Source: an uncultured Bacteroidales bacterium (lineage in GTDB: Bacteria; Bacteroidota; Bacteroidia; Bacteroidales; FEN-979). Taken from it: DNA of 10,516 bases. The stretch is from NCBI GenBank assembly GCA_903928285.1, contig CAIYQH010000102.1, forward strand, positions 1 to 10,516, given 5' to 3'. Positions within the stretch are counted from its first letter, which is position 1. Every line of letters starts with the position of its first letter. The position numbers were made by a program, and so were the translations under genes. Positions 7,200 through 10,516 of this stretch are shown one piece after another. Below the pieces are notes generated by a model. The model had not been told where the DNA came from. It was given only the letters and a program-made list of their open reading frames with translations, and did not search any database.

Positions 7200-7233
7200 T
7201 AACCCGTCATTCATCAAGTTACCTGCCACCGCT
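7185..7233. repeat. Inverted repeat B: 6-bp plus 8-bp arms with internal loop
   Basis: The inner arms CAGGTAAC (7196-7203) and GTTACCTG (7218-7225) pair perfectly around 14 nt. The outer arms AGCGGT (7185-7190) and ACCGCT (7228-7233) also pair perfectly, separated from the inner arms by an asymmetric internal loop of 5 and 2 nt. Fourteen paired positions in 49 nt is unlikely to be chance. It could be a dyad operator, a structured RNA or a dispersed repeat. The nearest T-run (7245-7249) starts 11 nt beyond the stem, so it is a poor intrinsic terminator. Confidence 0.6.
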
Positions 7234-7324
7234 GCCGGGAACCGTTTTTAATACATCCTTTACCCTGTAAGCAAATGAAAATCAGACAACAATAATTTAG
7301 AATATTTCCAAAAGAATCTTTTAC

Positions 7325-7332
7325 TAACTTTG
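7325..7332 (+). promoter_or_regulatory. Predicted -7 element of the hdrCBA promoter
   Basis: TAACTTTG matches the Bacteroidota -7 consensus TAnnTTTG exactly and sits 34 nt before the hdrC start. The best -33 candidate is TTTC at 7305-7308, with a spacer of 16 nt, which is imperfect and a little short. Transcription would begin near 7339, within the Rex-like palindrome, and leave a leader of about 28 nt with no Shine-Dalgarno. Confidence 0.6.
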
Positions 7333-7334
7333 GC

Positions 7335-7352
7335 CTGTTAATTCATTAACAA
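7335..7352. promoter_or_regulatory. Candidate Rex operator (NADH/NAD+-responsive)
   Basis: The 18 bases consist of CTGTTAA, the spacer TTCA, and TTAACAA. The established Rex operator is TTGTTAA-N4-TTAACAA; 13 of the 14 specified bases match, the exception being the first base (C for T). It begins 2 bp after the -7 element and covers the predicted start of hdrCBA transcription, where a bound repressor would block initiation. Rex releases DNA when NADH is high, so the operon would be induced under reducing conditions. The match is seen directly; Rex binding is inference, and no rex gene is in the window. Confidence 0.65.
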
Positions 7353-7366
7353 TACAAAGCGATACT

Positions 7367-7936
7367 ATGATAACACTTGGAACACAGGGAAAAAACACAT
7401 TTCTGGAGGCCGTCAATGCGAAAAGCGGCGCCAATGTGCTGGAATGTTATCAATGCGGCAAGTGTGTAGGCACCTGTCCGGTTTCCCAATATATGGATTT
7501 TCCTCCCCGGGAGATCATGCAGATGATCAAACTTGGGCTAAAGAACGAATCCTATATGGCCAACTCCCACTGGTTTTGCCTGACCTGCTCTGCCTGTTCC
7601 GGCCGTTGTCCGAGGGAGATTGATATCCCGGCCGTGATGGAGGCGGTGCGGCACCTCGCCATCGAGGAGAACTATATCAATGATTCGAAAAAAGTGAGGG
7701 AGATCCGCAAGTTCCATGAAATATTCCTTTCCATGATCAAGCGGTACGGACGGAATTATGAACTGCGCATGATGGCAGAGTTCAACATTCGTACGCGGAA
7801 CCTCTTCAAGGATATGCATCTGGCCCCCAAGGCACTGCTGAAAGGAAAGATCCCCCTGGGGGTCAAGCCGCTCAAGAGCGCCAAGGCCATCAGGCGTATG
7901 TATGAAATTGCCGAAAAACTGGAAAAGAAAAAATAA
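7367..7936 (+). CDS. hdrC: Heterodisulfide reductase-type subunit C (two [4Fe-4S] clusters)
   Basis: A 189-residue soluble iron-sulfur protein, about the usual HdrC length. Two classical [4Fe-4S] motifs are present: C27-C30-C33-C37-Pro (CYQCGKCVGTCP) and C71-C74-C77-C81-Pro (CLTCSACSGRCP). HdrC carries electrons between the flavoprotein HdrA and the catalytic HdrB. The C-terminal half is helical and basic and ends in a lysine-rich tail. No membrane helices are present, so it is not the fused membrane form found in QmoC or the DsrMK-type proteins. It is first in a hdrC-hdrB-hdrA operon, 11 nt before hdrB. The ATG at 7367 is 34 nt after a -7 element and fits the family N-terminus; no Shine-Dalgarno is visible. 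Regulation by the Rex-like operator just upstream is likely. Family assignment is firm; the physiological substrate is not known. Confidence 0.93.
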   Translation: MITLGTQGKNTFLEAVNAKSGANVLECYQCGKCVGTCPVSQYMDFPPREIMQMIKLGLKNESYMANSHWFCLTCSACSGRCPREIDIPAVMEAVRHLAIEENYINDSKKVREIRKFHEIFLSMIKRYGRNYELRMMAEFNIRTRNLFKDMHLAPKALLKGKIPLGVKPLKSAKAIRRMYEIAEKLEKKK

Positions 7937-7947
7937 CCTGACCCAAC

Positions 7948-8892
7948 ATGAAGAAATTAACCTATTTCCCGGGTTGTTCAGCACATGGTACCAGTGAAGA
8001 GTTTGACAGCACCCTGAAACTGGTGCTTAAAACCCTGGATGTGGAACTGGAAGATATTCCCGACTGGAATTGCTGCGGCGCCACCTCCGCCCATGTGATG
8101 ACCGAGAACCTGGCCTTAGCGCTGCCGTTACGCAACCTGGTGCTGGCCGAAAAACTGTCAAACACCACCATGGGGATAGCCTGTGCATCGTGTTACCAGC
8201 GTATGAAGGTGACCAAGGTGCATCTGGACGAAAATCCCGAACTGGCTAAGCGTATCAATACCACCGTGGTGGAAGAGGGTACCTATCAGGGATCGGTCGA
8301 GGTGAAGTCAATGCTGCAGTATGCCTACGAGGATATCGGCCTGGAGACCATCAAAAGCAAGGTGACCAAGCCGCTTACCGGGCTGAAGGTTGCCTGTTAC
8401 TATGGATGTTTGCTTACGAGACCCAAAAATATTACCAACTTTGATTCGCCCGAATACCCGGTCTCGATGGACCAGATCTGTGAGGCGCTGGGCGCCACGG
8501 CCACGGAATTTGACTATAAGACCGAATGTTGCGGTGCCTCCTTCTCCATTTCCAATACCGAAGTGGTGGAGAGCCTGAGCGGCAAGATCCTGGAGATGGC
8601 CAAAGAGAGCGGCGCCCATGCCATCGTGGTTGCCTGCCCCCTCTGCCAGTCGAACCTCGACATGCGCCAGCCCGATATAGAAAAACTGCAGGGGATCAAG
8701 TATAACATCCCGGTATTCTATTTCACGCAGCTCATGGCCCTGGCCTTCGGATACCCGATCGACCAGCTGAGGTTCCCCAAACATATTGTTCCTGTTGAAG
8801 GCGCCCTGACCAATATCGGGAAAGTCGAACCCGTACCCCAGAAAGTAAAAAAAACCACCAAGGCTGTTGAAGCAGAAAGTGAGGCTAAATAA
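7948..8892 (+). CDS. hdrB: Heterodisulfide reductase-type subunit B (two CCG domains)
   Basis: A 314-residue soluble protein with the two CCG domains that hold the noncubane [4Fe-4S] clusters of HdrB, the site of disulfide reduction in methanogens. Domain 1: C10, C42-C43, C79 and C82, with spacing CX31CCX35CX2C. Domain 2: C154, C194-C195, C230 and C233, with spacing CX39CCX34CX2C. Signature stretches include YFPGC, NCCGA, CYYGC, ECCGA and CPLCQ. All ten expected cysteines are present. The last ~20 residues form a lysine- and glutamate-rich tail that is probably disordered. The gene starts 11 nt after hdrC, and its TAA overlaps the hdrA ATG by one base (TAATG), implying translational coupling and a stoichiometric complex. 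In a bacterium without methanogenesis the substrate need not be CoM-S-S-CoB; a small disulfide or a partner protein is possible. Confidence 0.93.
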   Translation: MKKLTYFPGCSAHGTSEEFDSTLKLVLKTLDVELEDIPDWNCCGATSAHVMTENLALALPLRNLVLAEKLSNTTMGIACASCYQRMKVTKVHLDENPELAKRINTTVVEEGTYQGSVEVKSMLQYAYEDIGLETIKSKVTKPLTGLKVACYYGCLLTRPKNITNFDSPEYPVSMDQICEALGATATEFDYKTECCGASFSISNTEVVESLSGKILEMAKESGAHAIVVACPLCQSNLDMRQPDIEKLQGIKYNIPVFYFTQLMALAFGYPIDQLRFPKHIVPVEGALTNIGKVEPVPQKVKKTTKAVEAESEAK

Positions 8893-10516
8893 TGGCAAGA
8901 GTAGGAGTTTTCATTTGTTTTTGCGGTGCAAATATTGCCGATTATGTTGATGTCCCCCAGGTTGTGGAGGAGATTAAACACATAAAAGAGGTAAAGTTTG
9001 CCATCGAATATAAGTACATGTGTTCCGACCCCGGGCAGGGAATGATCCGCGATGCCATCGTACAGCACAAGCTCACCTCCATCGTGGTGGCAGCCTGCTC
9101 GCCGCGTATGCATGAAAAGACCTTCCGCAAGGCTTTGTCCGATGCCGGGATGAACCCCTACCTGCTGGAGGTGGCCAATATCCGGGAACATTCCTCGTGG
9201 GTGCACCAGAAGGACAAGAAAGCTGCCACGGAAAAGGCCATGGACCTGTGCCGGATGGCAGTCGCCAAATCGATTGCCAACGAGCAGCTGCATGAAATTT
9301 CGGTTCCGGTGACCAAGCGCGCCCTGGTGATCGGCGGCGGTATTGCCGGTATCCAGGCTGCCCTCGACATCGCCGATGCCCGCATTCCGGTGGTACTTGT
9401 TGAAAAGAGCCCATCCATCGGCGGGAAAATGGCCCAGCTTGATGAGACCTTCCCCACCCTCGACTGCTCACAGTGCATCCTCACCCCGAAAATGGTGGAC
9501 GTTGCTTCGCATCCCTACATTGAGCTGATACCTTACGCTGAGGTGCTGGAACTCGAAGGTTTTGTGGGAAACTATAAAGTGAAAATAAAGAAAAAAGCCT
9601 CCTTTGTCAATTTCAAGACCTGCACCGGTTGCGGCGCCTGCTGGCAGAAATGCCCGGTGAAGGTTCCCAACGAATACAATATGGGCATTGACAAACGGAA
9701 AGCGATCTATACCCCGTTCCCCCAGGCAGTCCCCAACAAGCCGGTGATCGATGCCGAACACTGCACCATGCTTACCAAGGGCAAATGCGGTATCTGCGCC
9801 AAGGTTTGTGAAAAGGGATCGATCGATTACACGATGCGGGATGAGATCATCGAACGCGAAATCGGAGCCGTGGTCGTTGCAACCGGCTACGATATGTGGG
9901 ATCCCAAACCCTATGAAGAATATGGCGTCGGCCGTTTCAAAGACATCATCACATCACTCGAATTTGAACGTATGGTATCGGCCAACGGGCCTACCAATGG
10001 CGTTCCCGTGCGCCCTTCCGACGGGAAGGTCCCCAAGAACGTGGTCTTTATCAAATGTATCGGATCGCGCGACGAAGCCAAGGGCATCGAGTACTGCTCG
10101 AAAATCTGCTGCATGTACACGACAAAGCACACCATCCTGCTGCACCATAAGGTCCACGATTCGCATGCCTATGTCTTTTACATGGATATCCGCGCTGCCG
10201 GGAAAGGCTACGAGGAGTTTGTGAAGAAGGCACAGGTCGATACCGGGGCCACCTACCTGAGGGGCAGGGTTTCAAAAATCTACAAAAAAGGGGATAAACT
10301 GATGGTCAGGGGCGAAGATGCCCAGATCGGCCAGGTGGTTGAGGTGGTCGCCGATCTCGTTGTTCTCGCCACGGCGGTAATCGCACCCAAAGATAATCCC
10401 GACCTTGCCCGTTTGCTGGGGATCTCCTACGATAAATATGGTTACATGTCGGAGGCTCATCCCAAACTCCGTCCGGTTGAAACAGCCAAAGCCGGAATTT
10501 TTCTGGCAGGCTGCAC
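8892..10516 (+). CDS. hdrA: Heterodisulfide reductase-type subunit A, FAD/iron-sulfur (cut by right edge)
   Basis: Open from the ATG at 8892 to the window end, 541 codons without a stop; full HdrA proteins are about 650 residues or longer. HdrA is the flavin-bifurcating subunit: its FAD splits electron pairs between a high-potential acceptor (HdrB) and low-potential ferredoxin. Visible hallmarks are the N-terminal CFCGAN (C9, C11), YMCSDPGQ, ACSPRMHEKTFR, the FAD-binding GGGIAG (148-153), DCSQCILTPKM (C192, C195), ferredoxin motif C244-C247-C250-C254-Pro, a second motif C291-X7-C299-X2-C302-X3-C306 with Glu rather than Pro after the last cysteine, CIGSRD (C389) and YCSKICCMY (C402, C406, C407), followed by IRAAGKGYEEF. 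It overlaps hdrB by one base. The sequence fits HdrA rather than the related QmoA because authentic hdrC and hdrB precede it. Whether a MvhD-like domain follows is hidden. Confidence 0.93.
   Translation, partial: MARVGVFICFCGANIADYVDVPQVVEEIKHIKEVKFAIEYKYMCSDPGQGMIRDAIVQHKLTSIVVAACSPRMHEKTFRKALSDAGMNPYLLEVANIREHSSWVHQKDKKAATEKAMDLCRMAVAKSIANEQLHEISVPVTKRALVIGGGIAGIQAALDIADARIPVVLVEKSPSIGGKMAQLDETFPTLDCSQCILTPKMVDVASHPYIELIPYAEVLELEGFVGNYKVKIKKKASFVNFKTCTGCGACWQKCPVKVPNEYNMGIDKRKAIYTPFPQAVPNKPVIDAEHCTMLTKGKCGICAKVCEKGSIDYTMRDEIIEREIGAVVVATGYDMWDPKPYEEYGVGRFKDIITSLEFERMVSANGPTNGVPVRPSDGKVPKNVVFIKCIGSRDEAKGIEYCSKICCMYTTKHTILLHHKVHDSHAYVFYMDIRAAGKGYEEFVKKAQVDTGATYLRGRVSKIYKKGDKLMVRGEDAQIGQVVEVVADLVVLATAVIAPKDNPDLARLLGISYDKYGYMSEAHPKLRPVETAKAGIFLAGC

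Larger units (their letters stand above)
6917..7366. other. Divergent intergenic regulatory region
   Basis: This 450-nt region lies between the starts of the leftward signalling operon and the rightward hdr operon and is visibly richer in A and T than the genes. No convincing small gene was found in it. Its contents are a TAnnTTTG-type -7 element in each direction, a palindrome just downstream of each, two nested inverted repeats in the centre (7172-7233), and a small hairpin in the leader of the kinase gene (6955-6970). These are entered separately. Confidence 0.8.

Noticed and set aside
7185..7249. Inverted repeat B plus T-run as an intrinsic terminator
   Set aside because: The T-run starts 11 nt past the stem, the stem is interrupted, and no gene ends nearby on either strand.
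8308..8898. A minus-strand open frame of 196 codons opposite hdrB
   Set aside because: It overlaps a gene with all ten CCG cysteines and has no family resemblance of its own.
7367..10516. The three plus-strand genes as a Qmo complex
   Set aside because: QmoC is a membrane fusion and QmoB an HdrA relative; here a soluble HdrC and a full two-domain HdrB precede a single HdrA.

Overview
The window looks like a chromosome segment from an anaerobic member of the Bacteroidota. Three things point there. The start codons lack Shine-Dalgarno sequences. Both strands of the only intergenic region carry a TAnnTTTG-type -7 element, the form used by the Bacteroidota primary sigma factor. The minus-strand signalling proteins have the domain layouts common in that phylum. 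No rRNA, tRNA, CRISPR array, insertion sequence or phage gene was seen.

Positions 1-6916 (minus strand) hold a tightly packed signal-transduction operon, read right to left. It encodes a 1280-residue membrane hybrid histidine kinase (sensor, poly-HAMP, GAF, long coiled coil, kinase, three receivers), a fused CheB methylesterase-CheR methyltransferase, a cytoplasmic receiver-histidine kinase, and the start of another receiver protein that leaves the window on the left. The first two junctions overlap (TGATG and ATGA) and the last gap is 8 nt, so the genes are probably translationally coupled. The segment contains at least five receiver domains and chemotaxis-type methylation enzymes. It contains no CheA, CheW or MCP and no DNA-binding output domain.

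Positions 6917-7366 are a divergent intergenic region of 450 nt and the only regulatory space in the window. It holds a predicted promoter for each direction and two nested inverted repeats in the middle. A near-perfect 18-bp match to the Rex (NADH-sensing repressor) operator lies directly downstream of the -7 element of the rightward promoter. A second palindrome, of CRP/FNR or Rex-like form, overlaps the leftward promoter.

Positions 7367-10516 (plus strand) hold hdrC-hdrB-hdrA, the soluble heterodisulfide-reductase-type iron-sulfur/flavin module; hdrA is cut by the right edge. In bacteria such modules are typically the core of flavin-based electron-bifurcating complexes, whose hydrogenase, NADH-oxidising or MetF-type partners are usually encoded next door. 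Here that would be beyond the window. A Rex operator on this promoter would connect the module to the NADH/NAD+ ratio.

Most proteins belong to recognisable families. The less ordinary elements are the Rex-like operator, the methylation enzymes paired with a non-MCP kinase, the 63-bp tandem repeats encoding its coiled coil, and the overlapping inverted repeats between the two operons.
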